The notes beneath the pieces were generated by a model, which searched no databases, was not told the DNA's origin, and worked only from the letters and a program-made list of their open reading frames with translations. From Trifolium pratense (lineage: Eukaryota; Streptophyta; Magnoliopsida; Fabales; Fabaceae), in assembly GCF_020283565.1 (NCBI RefSeq), contig NC_060060.1:3100001-3164000 (forward strand): a stretch of 64,000 nucleotides of DNA, read 5' to 3'. The position numbers and the translations under genes are program-made. This document shows, piece after piece, positions 10,552 to 21,233 of this stretch (the first letter of the stretch is position 1; every line of letters starts with the position of its first letter).

Positions 10552-10890
10552 ACAATACATACTCTTCATTTGGAATTCACTCCTTGAGATTTTAAAGGAA
10601 AACATGCTCAAAAAGTATCACGAGATTCTCACATCGGATTGCAGCTTTCATCAAGCCATTGACATCGTAAGGTGTTGAGCACACCACCATCTGAATATCA
10701 GAGATTGATTGAAAATATGACTTCAGCCGTTGTGAGTGTTCGGCTCCAAGTTGCCATCCGACTCCACTGAGCCCATAAATGATGATCGGTATTTTAAACT
10801 GCCCTCCGATGGTAGCAACATACCCCAATTGTTAGAGATTTGGTTAAATGCCAAAAGTAGAAATCTCATTTTCATGACAATAGAACTACT
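10552..10890 (-). pseudogene. Fragment of plastid-type pyruvate dehydrogenase E1 beta
   Basis: The minus strand encodes [12 protein letters not shown], then after a frame change [50 protein letters not shown] and VILFEHVFL. These follow the order of the conserved middle of PDH E1 beta. Two in-frame stops (near 10588 and 10573) interrupt the continuation NLKE..IPNEEY. The family functions in acetyl-CoA formation; this copy is a broken fragment and cannot be functional. It is probably transposon-carried or retroposed. Confidence 0.75.
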
Positions 10891-11018
10891 TCCCTGCTGT
10901 GTTGAGGGCATGAAAATGGGATTTCTACTTTTGGCATTTAGCCAAATCTCTAACAATTGTGGTATGTTACCTTACACGTCGGAGGACAGTTCAAAATACC
11001 AATCATCATTTGTGGGTC
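10769..11018. repeat. Inverted repeat of the PDH E1 beta fragment
   Basis: 10769-10878 and 10908-11018 are inverted copies of each other (arms of about 110 bp, roughly 85-90% identical by eye) around a 29-bp spacer. The right arm encodes VEGMKMGFLLLAF and QISNNCGML on the plus strand, so the same piece of gene is present head to head. A transcript across it would form a long hairpin. Confidence 0.7.
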
Positions 11019-11019
11019 C

Positions 11020-11815
11020 TGTAACGACCCAAATTTATTATTCACCATGTAAGTGTTTATTTATTTGGTGACGTGACTTTTAAGTAAGATAGTAACTTTA
11101 AGTTATTATCGAGAGCATTAGTTAACGACCGAGTCTATGAGAGTTAGAGCATGTTGGGCCGTGTTAGTGGACTTTTGACCCAATGGGCCTTGGACTTAAG
11201 GTGGGGGGCGCTACATAAGCCTTAGTAGAGAGAGAAAGTTCATTTTTCTTTGTTCGAGAGAAAGAAGAGAGAAGGAAGAGCAATAGCTAGGGCAAGGGGA
11301 AAACTCGAAGAATCAAGAGGAGGACTCGAGATTTCACCGATCCAAGGTAAGAGAGTAGATTTCATATTCGTGGGTGATACGAGAAAGGGGAGAATGTCGA
11401 TTTCTCCGTACCCGAACTTTCTCCACCCCATTTTCGTTTGGATTTTTGGGTGATTTTCTTAAGGAAAATGATAGAGAATGTTCATAACATGTTTAATATA
11501 CTTGTATCATGTAGTATGAATGATTTTGTGGGTTAAAATTGGGAATTTGTAGATGTTTGATCAAGAACTTTGTGGTTTATGAGTTTTTGAGTAAAAATTA
11601 TAAATCCTTACTTTTTCGATGTATTTGATGTAGATCTGAGAATCAATCCGTCCTTTTATGTTTATATATGTGTTATGTACATGAAAATAAACTTATTTGG
11701 GATTTATAACATGAAAAATGAGATTTTTGGGTGATTTGGAGTGAAAAACGCGAAGTTTGAGCATTCCTATCAGGAGGCCCTCGCTAGGCCCTCGCTCAGC
11801 GAACATGTAGCGACC
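11020..11815 (+). mobile_element. Truncated LTR-like sequence starting TGTAACGACCC
   Basis: The TGTAACGACCCAAAT start, a TATA-less GC-richer leader (11200-11400) and a CTCGCTAGGCCCTCGCTCAGCG block near 11780 resemble a plant Gypsy (chromovirus) LTR. The TGTTACA-type end is missing; the sequence breaks into another repeat at about 11815. Confidence 0.45.
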
Positions 11816-12900
11816 AACTCGTGTAAGTTTAAGAGTGCAACCTAAGAGGGTGGGTGAATTAGGTTATGAGACTTTTTGTTTATTTTTAGAAATGTTATGG
11901 TAATTTTATTTTTGTTGAAGGTTTGTGATGAATATATGAATAAAGTGCAGGGAAAGAGAAAATGGACACAGGAGATTTATAGTGGTTCCCCTAATGGTAC
12001 GTCCACTCCCTTCACACCCTGTGAAGGATTTCACTATGATCTTTATAAAGTGAAACAAGAGAACAATCCTCTCTTTTTCACTCTCTTGCTTCCAACAATC
12101 CTGGACAGCAAGGTGATTCCCTACAAAGTGAAACAAGAGAACAATCCTCTCTTTTTCACTCTCTTGCTTCCAACAATCCTGGACAGCAAGGTGATTCCCC
12201 TTATAATCTCTACAAAGTGAAACAAGAGAACAATTCTCTCTTTTACACTCTCTTGCTTCCAACAATCCTGGAAAGCAAGGTGTTCACACTAATCTGAATT
12301 TTATACAAGAGTTTGAGTACAAGAGAATTTTGATACAACAAAATTCCAATAATTTGTTTTCACTTAATATAACAATTCAGAATGATAAACTCTAAGTTCT
12401 CGGGAAACTTTTATCTGATATGAAATTATGCAGGAAAGTTTCAAAGAGTTTTGTGAAAGTTTTTACAGAGAATTGTTATAAAAAAGTTAATGAAAGTGAT
12501 TCGTTGTTTTTGAGAAAATTCTGATGTATATTTATATAGAAAATGATACCTCTTTGAAAATACAATTGCAATGATTTGAAAGAGGTATAATAATGAAAAA
12601 GGTGTGTTTACGTATCAGAATTTTCAAATGGATACAGAGGTAAATCGATTTCCATTACCAGGGAAATCGATTTCCCTTCCTTTCTTAACGTTAAAAGAAG
12701 TTTCAAAATTGCACAGGGTAAATTGATTCTTTTGAGTTTTTGCTTAATGTTTCTTGATTGGAATTTCAATTTAATATAAATTTGTGTTTCACATATTATT
12801 CTTTATGAAATTGTGTGTCAATTTACCTATATTAGGAATTAAGATTATAGAGTTCGACTACTCAGGAATTGAAAAGAGACGAATGAGCAAGTTAATGGTA
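11816..12900. repeat. Interspersed repeat with a 77-bp tandem triplication
   Basis: Begins with a CCTAAGAGGG-GGTGAATTAGGT type segment found in many legume repeats. Between 12047 and 12285 a unit with GTGAAACAAGAGAACAAT is present three times (anchors at 12051, 12128 and 12217), the last after a 12-bp insertion. Near 12640-12690 is a TAAATCGATTTCC / GGAAATCGATTTCC pair. The ORFs on both strands here are repeat sequence. Confidence 0.5.
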
Positions 12901-13053
12901 GCGAAAAGAGACCACTTGAGTCTTTAAAAATAAAATCTAATCTGAACCATGTATTTAATCTGATGGATGACATTTAAAATCAAATAAATGTTTCAGTGTA
13001 TATTTAGATGTCTCGGAATTTTTTTTCTATTATACAAAATTATTGATTATTAA

Positions 13054-13375
13054 AGGTGCGTTTGATCTGCTAAAAAACAGGGGACTGGACAATTTTTGGT
13101 GTACCCTGTTTGATTTGAAACTGATTATGAGACTGGGCAAATTAGGTAGCAAGGGACAGGACAAGAACAAGATTTTTTGTCCCTCACTAAACCACATGAC
13201 AACTTTTTGTCTACAGTACAACTATATAAAATACGAAAGTACTCATTTTATTATCGAATATAAAAATATTATCGCCCTATATCTCTCCGATACAGTTTTG
13301 TTCTGTCCTGTATTATCTTGTTCTGTCATATGCTGTTCTGTCCAGTTCTTGCTATTTTACGAATCAAACGCACCC
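13054..13375. mobile_element. PIF/Harbinger-like MITE
   Basis: Inverted ends GGTGCGTTTGAT and ATCAAACGCACC with a TAA trinucleotide on each side (13051-13053, 13376-13378), as expected for PIF/Harbinger elements. 322 bp, no transposase. Confidence 0.6.
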
Positions 13376-13405
13376 TAAAAGAACAAGTTTGTGTAACTTT
13401 ATTGA

Positions 13406-13872
13406 TGTGTTTAGTTGTGAGAAGAGATTGAGAAGAGAGAAATATGTGAGAAAGAGTAAGAGAAGAGAGAGATTAATGAGAAACAGAGTATATTTGATGT
13501 ATTGATTGATATAAAATAAAAAGAAGAGAAATAGGAAAAAGAGAAATAAAGTGATTTAACAAATTGGCTAAAAAGTCCTTATTTAAAAATCCTCATTTTT
13601 TTTAAACGAATTATAGAAAAAAGCCAAAAGCAATCACATGGCTTTAATTAATTTTTAGGTGGAAGGGTATTAATGTAATAATACATATAACATTTTGTCT
13701 TCTTATGCTTTCTTCTCACATGAGAGAAGATCACAAAAAGTGGTGGCGTCCACGTTTTTTTAATCTCTTTTTCCTATTTGTCTGCATACCAAACAGATGA
13801 AATTCCATATTTCTCTCAAACTTCTCTCTTTGCTAACTCTCTCTTCACAATTTCTCTCAAAATAAACACACC
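13406..13872. repeat. Foldback MITE-like repeat
   Basis: Inverted ends TGTGTTTAGTTGTGAGAAGAG and the reverse complement of TCTCTCAAAATAAACACACC, both rich in GAGAGA/TCTCTC. Body about 465 bp. Confidence 0.45.
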
Positions 13873-15543
13873 CTATATGTGTCATAAAATAAAAATGTCA
13901 GTTACATTCAATCCATAATTAATAAAATAAAAGTTTCATATTTTAAAATGTTATAGTTATATTATTAACGATTAGTCAAAAAATTATATCTTTGCGATGG
14001 TGATAACAATGAGCTTTGCAATAGGACCACAACATAATGTGATGACTACAACAATGAATTTAGTGCAATGGAGTCAAGTTTGCTATAGCAATCAGCAATG
14101 GTGTCAAGTTTGCTATAGCAATCAACTTTTGCAAGCATATAACACTCAACAAAACACGATCTAGGTATAAACGAGGGAGAATGGTTAAATCTTTGCCAAT
14201 CTGTTGTTTCTTCACCGTCCTTAATTTGGTTCATCTACTCATCTTGACTTGGTTTATCTACTCTATATTGAATAATGTGATGTGTTGAAATTAGAATTTT
14301 ATCTTAAGATGATATTAAAACATATTATAATCAAGGGTTAAGATTTGGAGTAACTATTTACACTTATTCTTGGAGTCAATTGATCTCTCCTCATTTGAAA
14401 TATTAAAACATATTATAATGCATAAAACATGTTAAAAAATTATAAAGACCATGTATTCCGTGCCATACTAGTAATTAAATATAACAATAAAGGCCTAAAT
14501 GAAATTTCCCTCCTAGAAATCGCATCAATTGGAAGAGTTTCAGGTACATCGAGCATTTCGACTTCTACTGAAAATCTTCTCCCCATAAATAATTTTTAGG
14601 TGTTAAACGGAAGAGTTTGATCCGCAAGTCCCACTTGTTTTTCAATTACCACATGCTCTTTTTTGGTCCCACGGGCCTCCACCTCTCTAATCCCACCATT
14701 TTCGATTAGTCATATCGTTTTCAATTTGGCTATAAAAAATCCCTCTTCGAATACCATATTCTACCCAACCATGATGACTAAACAACATTGGACAGAGAAC
14801 AGTATGAATAGCCGACGATGGACTACGCGGCCGTTTACACAGAAAACGACAAAAACTAAACTAACTAAAACTAAACAAAACAATAACAAAAAACAGAAGA
14901 AGAGAAGGCGAGTGAGTGAGTGAGTGAGGAAGAGGTGAGTGAAGTGGAGTATATATAGCCATTTTTCTATGACATGGCCGCACAAGTGGCCAATTAAAAT
15001 TGGCCAATTGACAAGCCTTGGACTTAAGTAGGAGACCTATGATCACCGACCTATCCGCTACTTAAGTAGCTAACGGTGTCAGCAAGAGACATTTTCAAAA
15101 TTTCTCCAAAATTTCTCATCAGTAGTTGAAGCCTATAATTAGAAACGAGTAGGGTGCCCAAGAAACACAAGATGCGCGCAAAACGTAATTCTCAGATAAT
15201 GAAAAGATATTTAGCCGTGAGACCCATGAAAAGTAAACTTTCTTTCCTCTTAGTCAAGGATTCCAAACGGTGAAAGATCTTTGGATTCCGCACTTTCTTT
15301 CCTTCCACAATCAACCTTCCCACCTTCCCTTAAGCCAAACACACTGTTAGTTTCATTTCTCTCTTCTTCAAAATGGTCAATGGTCATAGTCTGGCCGCCA
15401 GTCATTATTCCAAACCAAAAAAAAAATATCTCTTTCTTCTTACACACTAACATCAAAACCAGAACAATAGTTAGTTTGGTTGTTGCATACTAAGAGAGTT
15501 GCATTGCATAGTTTTAATTTTAAGTTGTCTGGGTAGTACAGTT
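13873..15543. other. Upstream region of TNL-1, no gene seen
   Basis: Includes a 30-bp direct repeat (TCAAGTTTGCTATAGCAATCA at 14072 and 14105) and a GAGT microsatellite (14908-14929). The short ORFs here are low complexity and overlap on both strands. The TNL-1 promoter should lie in the right part, but I found no convincing TATA box close to the start. Confidence 0.35.
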
Positions 15544-18500
15544 ATGGAGATTTTGACAAGTATTGTTGCAAGTATCATAAAAAAGAGGCGAATATTTGGT
15601 GGCACTCGCACACGTGAAACAAACATAGAAGCTTTGGACAAAGGATTATTAAGAAGGTATGAAGTGTTCTTAAGTTTTAGAGGCGAAGACACACGTGCTT
15701 CATTCACTTCACATTTATATGCTTCTCTTCAAAACACTGGAATCAATGTTTTTAGAGACGATGATTCTATTCAAAGAGGAGATCACATTTCAACATCACT
15801 ACTGCGAGCAATCGAACAGACTCAAATTTCTGTTATTATTTTGTCAAAGAATTATGCAGATTCCGGATGGTGTTTAGATGAGTTGGTGAAAATAATGGAA
15901 TGTCACAGAACCTTACGGCAGATAGTGCTGCCAGTGTTCTATGACGTAGATCCTTCAGATGTTCGTCACCAAACTGGGGAGTTTGGAAAAGCGTTTCAAA
16001 ATCTTTCCAACAGAACTTCGGAGGACAAGTTGCTGAAATGGAGAGATGTGCTTCGTCAGGTTGCTGGCCTTGCTGGCTTTGTGGTTCTAAATACAAGGTA
16101 GTTTAATTAATTCAACCATTAGATCATTTTGATTTTACATTCAAGTTTAATTACTTTCTATTGTTAGCGTGCAATATGTTTGGTAAGGCCATATTTTGAG
16201 CTTATAACTTATAAGCTCGTATGACCAAAGAAAGCCCTTTGGTAAATGTTTTTGAAAAAGAGCTTATGGGTCTGTTTGGTAAAAATAAGCTATAAACTAG
16301 CTAATAGCTGATAAGCTAGCTGATAGCTGAAAAACTAACCGGTTGAAATTAAAGTATTTGGTAAAATTAACTTTTAAAGTGGTTGATAAATATAAAATGA
16401 CATAAAAGACATGTATGTTTAGTGGGTAGTTTTATTTTTTAAAAAATAAAAAAATTAAATTAAAGGTTAAAAATGGAAAAAACTGTAAAAAGCTATAAGT
16501 TCAAACGCTACTTGAAATAACATATCAAAAAAAGCTATAAGCTAATGAGAAAAACTATTTACCAAACACTTTCTATTTTATCAAACAGACACTATAGCTT
16601 ATTTTGCTAGCTTATAGTTTTTTACCAAATTGAACCTTATTACTTACAAATCATATTTTAATAATAATAATAATATGTTAAAAATAGATTCTTATATCAG
16701 GTTTTTAAAGTTAAGAATTACCCACTTTTTTTTTTTTTACGGAATTATCCACTTATTCACTTCAAATAGCAGCTGAAATTCTATTCACTGGACTACTTCA
16801 CTAGAAAATGTTCAAAATTACTCTTATGTTCCTTTTAAATTGTTTATATATATGTGCGTGCGCACGCCTTTACTTCGCTCCATTCTTTGTTGGCGCAAAC
16901 CTTTTTATTTGGTTCATGTACGTATTCATATCTATCAGTATGTTCATATACAATCCTACATATACCTATATACATGCATGTATCACATACATATAAGCAC
17001 ATTTTCTTTGGTTCATTTTTATAGGAACGAAAGTAAGGCCATCAAGGATATTGCTGAAAAAATTACTCATTTACTTGACAAGAAAGACTTGTTCATTGCT
17101 GATAAACCAGTGGGAGTTGATTCTCGAGTGCAAGATGTCATTCAACTACTAGACATGCAACAATCAAATAGTGTACTACTTCTTGGGATGTGGGGTATGG
17201 GGGGAATCGGAAAAACAACCATTGCAAAAGCCATCTATAATGAGATTGGCCGTAATTTTGAAGGTAGAACCTTTCTTGCAAATGTTAGGGAAGTTTGGGA
17301 GCAACCTGCTGGACAAGTGAATTTACAAAATCAACTTCTATCTAATACCTTCAAAGGAACGACAGCCAATATACAAAGTATTGATTCAGGAAAAATTATA
17401 TTAAAGGAAAGGCTTTGTCATAATAGATTACTTATTGTACTCGACGATGTGGATGACTTGGAGCAGTTGGATGCTTTGTGTGGAAGTCGTGATTGGTTTG
17501 GTCCGGGGAGTAGAATAATTATCACAACCAGAAATATGCACATACTTAGAGGGAATAGAGTTGACGAAGTATACTCAAATAAAGAAATGAATGAAAGTGA
17601 ATCAATTGAGCTTTTTAAATGGCATGCATTCAAGCAAGCGAGTCCCAACGAAGAATTTGTTGGAATTTCCAGAAATGTCGTTATGTATTCTGGGGGATTG
17701 CCGCTAGCGCTAGAAGTTCTTGGGCGCTATTTGTTTGAGAGGGAGGTAATAGAATGGAGATGTGTATTGGAGAAACTAAAAAGAATTCCCAATGACAAAG
17801 TACATAAGAAGTTAAAAATAAGCTATGATGGTTTAGACGATGATTCCCAAAAAGCAATATTCCTCGACATAGCTTGTTTCTTTATTGGGATGGACCGAAA
17901 TGATGTTATACATATATTAAATGGCTGTGGATTTTTTGCAGAAGATGGAGTAAGAGTCCTTGTTGAGCGAAGCCTAGTAACTGTTGATGATAACAACGAA
18001 CTCAGAATGCATGATTTGTTGCGGGATATGGGAAGAGAAATCATTTGTAATAAACCACAAAAGGAGCCTGAGGAACGTAGCAGGTTGTGGTTTCATGAGG
18101 ATGTTGATGGTGTCTTAGCAGGACAAACAGTAAGAACTTGATATACCTTTATTTGATTCGAGATTTAAAATATTTAAAACCTAAAGAAGAAAAACTAACA
18201 TATATGAGTATGTGATTAACATTCATTTATTTTGTTGATTATCTCAAGAACTTGAAAATTGTTGCGTACCATTTTGTACTTCATGATTTCTAGTTTCTCG
18301 CAAGGAAGCTTAAAGATAGGTTTCATCACTAGTTTTTAGCTGCCTTGTATCTGTAAGTTGTGCATGTTTTAATTAATGGTCCGATCTATTGCATAGGGAA
18401 CAAAAGCCATTGAAGGATTGGCTTTGAAGTTGCCAAGAGATGGTCCGAAACGTTATAATACCAAAGCATTTATGGAGATGAAGAAACTCAGATTGCTTCA

Positions 18501-18562
18501 ACTTGTTGATGTACAGCTTGATGGGGATTTTGAATATCTTTCAAAAAAATTGAGATGGCTTT
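15544..18562 (+). pseudogene. TNL-1, 5' part: TIR, NB-ARC and start of LRR linker
   Basis: Exon 1 (15544-16097) encodes a leader of about 38 residues (MEILTSIVASIIKKRRIFGG...) and a TIR domain with YEVFLSFRGEDTR, the catalytic-type Glu in WCLDEL and a BB loop FYDVDPSDVRHQ. The ATG at 15544 fits better than one 45 bp earlier, because the leader then matches the start of TNL-5 (IKK.R.FG). Exon 2 (17025-18129) has P-loop GMGGIGKTT, kinase-2 LLIVLDDVDD, RNBS-B GSRIIITTRN, GGLPLALEVLG and MHDLLRDMG, all intact. Exon 3 starts at 18397 and is cut at 18562 by an Athila-like element; it resumes at 24063. The two pieces add up to 276 bp, the normal exon length, and the assembled gene would encode 1133 aa. 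The TIR end resembles the other cytosolic TNLs. Confidence 0.85.
16150..16650. repeat. MITE-like repeats in TNL-1 intron 1
   Basis: A unit bounded by GGGTCTGTTTGGTAAAA (16268) and TTTTATCAAACAGACAC (16576-16592) is nested in further AAGCTTATAG-type repeat. Such TGTTTGGTAAA elements are common in legume introns. Not expected to affect splicing directly. Confidence 0.5.
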
Positions 18563-19796
18563 TGATGGATTATTTCGCAAGTGAACGAATTACCACGTAG
18601 TAATAAAAATATCGATCCACAGGGATTGTGTGATTAAACTAGTCGAATAGTGCTCATAAACATTATGCAAGAAATACACATAAATTGGGGGTATGTTGAG
18701 TGATGATTTGTTAGAAAACGTGCTTTGATATAATGGAAAAGCGAGGTAGAATCATCGAAATCGCCTAGTCTATAGCTAAACCACATGCAATCTACTATAT
18801 CATAGGAATCTACTCAAGTGTTCACAACTAGATCGACAAATTAGTGAATCGCAATCTCTTGTCAAAATCCACTCTATTCGTTGTCGATACTCCCCCGATC
18901 TCTCGGGCGGAAGCTACCTACAACGAATGATATTAACGCGCGTCAATCGTTCGCTACACTCTATGTCTCAATCTCTCGACCGGAGACACTCGAGCGCTCA
19001 ATGCAATTCAGTTCAGAAATTAAATCAATACTCTCGCACGTGACTTAACTCGAAATCATTACAACACTAATGAAGGATTATAAAGCATTAAGCATCGAAT
19101 TGCATTAAATCAACACTATGAAAAGAGTAGATTCTTACACATATAGCAGATTACAACTGATTCATCTACATCCTAGACTATCCTAGATCCTACCTCCAAA
19201 GAAGCTTAGCTCCTCATCTTCCTTCGTTCGCGTCCTAGCTTCAACGTCATGGCTTGTGAATCCATGCTATCGATGTGCTTGGAGCTATCCTCTGGAGTCT
19301 TTAATCCCAATCTTGAAGTTTCCAAACCCAGAATGTAGATCAAAATTGCAGAATTTTCCAACCCGAAAACAGAATTATGCAGAAACCATATATACTGAAT
19401 GCAACCACGCCGCGCGCCAGATCTATCACGCCGCGCGTGGTTGCAAATCCATCAACTACGCCGCGCGTGATAACGGTATCACGCGGCGCGTGATCAAGTC
19501 AGAGAGCAATCTTCTTTTTGATCAGAGTATCACGCCGCGCGTGGTCAGGTATCACGCCGCGCGTGATCAGAGTGAAAATCAAAGCTCCCTGTGATCTCCA
19601 TCACGCGGCGCGTGATGGGCTACGCCCCAAGCGTAGTAAAAATCATCCATTTCCTGCAATTTTTCCTGTTTTCTTGCAAAACAAGTAATCAAGCTTATGA
19701 TTAGATTTCTCTTATATTTATTGCCAAAAACCTACTAAAATGCATCTAATGTTGCTAAAATATGCATGGATTAGAGAGTGTGACGATTCGTCATCA
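18563..19796 (-). repeat. LTR (3' LTR of the element)
   Basis: 1234 bp, same length as its partner. Carries a cluster of CpG-rich CACGCCGCGCGTG motifs in both orientations (about 19410-19615). The 112-codon ORF inside it (19256-19594) exists identically in the other LTR and has no codon-level support. Confidence 0.9.
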
Positions 19797-19815
19797 CAAC
19801 CCCAAACTTAAACCT
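19797..19815 (-). other. Polypurine tract of the Athila-like element
   Basis: On the minus strand AAGTTTGGGGTTG lies directly before the 3' LTR, where plus-strand DNA synthesis is primed in LTR retrotransposons. Confidence 0.6.
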
Positions 19816-21169
19816 TTCCTTGTCCTCAAGGAAACAACTTTTACCTCAAGCTTTTGTGTCAAGACCTTGGCATTTTCCTTAAATTCACTCGAATCATACA
19901 TACGTGAGAATCACCTGATGATCAATGATCCACCTGCAAACAATGCTCAATTGCACAATCGTTCCCGCAAGACATTTTCAAGTAGTTCACACTTTTCGAC
20001 CAAGGCTCTATGATTTCATCACACTACTCACATGCACTCTTCAGTTTTTGGTACTTCACTCAAATCAACACATCAATGCAAGTCAACAATAATTTTGCAA
20101 GTAGTCTAAGAATTCATTCGGTTCACTTTGTGCACACACATTAGAGGTCTTTAGGGTTATAACGTGGCTTGGCTAGGGTGGATGGTGACATTTTTGGATA
20201 AGTAGTAGAAAAACTTGGAGTTAGATCCCCCTATTAGTCAAAGAACATTTTCATAAACCAAACCCCTTTTGAAATATAGTGGACTAGAGAACTTTTTCAA
20301 ATCATCAAACAAAGTTTTGCAAGTCTTTTGAATTCAAGGCTATCACTTCTTTTCTATATTTTTTTGTTTTTTCACATTCATTCATCTTTTTTTTTTTTAT
20401 TTTGCATTCTCTTTTTTCTTACTATTTATTTTCTTTTCTTCTTTGCCTTGCAATTGTTGAAATTTTTCAATCAAAACTTTTATAAGTTCTCTAGTACCCT
20501 CACCCCAAACTTTATTTGTTGCTAATTCCAAAGAGCAACCCCAAACTTAGTGGTGAGCAATGCGCATCAACCACTAATTAGGTGCCTAACCTCCAAGAAA
20601 GTCATTCATTTTTTCTTCAAAATGTTCTTAAGGTTGTGCAAAATAAGATTTTCTTTTTCAGCTCAAAATGGTTAAGCAAAGGATAATTATAAGTAAGGGT
20701 GGATAGAAAGGCTCAAAGGTACCAAGGAACATGCCTCGTGTGTGCTACAAAAGTACCAATCAAATAAAAAGACGACACGCAAAATCGAGAGACAATACAT
20801 GAGTGGATATCACACATAGAAGAATGAGAAGTGTTTGGCTCAATACCTCACGGTTGGGTCGAATCAAAGAGCCGGTCAAAAAGTGTGCATTCCCTTCCTT
20901 TGCCTCTTGATCACATGAGTGCAACAAGCTATTGCACTGCAGGTTTCACAAATTACACACGAAGAAAATCATGCAATTGATACTCAAGTAACTAGAAGGA
21001 ACATGCCAAGATATCGAAACAAATTCCAAAGGTAAAAGAAATTCCACAATCAAACATAAAAAGATTCAAATTCAGAGTTTAAAGTACATTCATCCAGCCA
21101 ATTCAAAGGAACATCAAACAATTATTCATAAAGTAGCATAAAAGTGAAAGGGAAGAAAGGACCGTAAAC
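19816..21169 (-). other. Long non-coding 3' interior of the Athila-like element
   Basis: About 1.35 kb between the ORF and the polypurine tract, with no open frame of note and T-rich tracts (20340-20450). The pol domains that would normally lie here are absent. Confidence 0.6.
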
Positions 21170-21222
21170 TCATGGGTTGCCTCTCATGAAGCGCTTCTTT
21201 CTCGTCATTAGCTTGACGCTTC
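21170..21222 (-). other. Potential RNA stem-loop just after the gag stop codon
   Basis: Starting 11 nt after the stop codon, the minus strand contains two mutually exclusive pairings: GAAGCG(21222-21217)/CGCTTC(21193-21188), or CGTCA/TGACG (21218-21214 with 21207-21203). A further 5-bp stem TCATG/CATGA (21189-21185 with 21174-21170) encloses AGAGGCAACC. From memory, a similar AAGCGCTT...GAGGCAACCCA block follows gag in other plant elements of this type. Role unknown. Confidence 0.45.
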
Positions 21223-21233
21223 ATCATCACAAG

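Noticed and set aside
19256..19594. 112-codon ORF, present identically at 23517-23855
   Set aside because: Lies in both LTRs and is only conserved because the LTRs are recent copies.
19405..19620. CRISPR-like repeat array
   Set aside because: Spacing is irregular, motifs are in both orientations and the site is an LTR in a plant genome.
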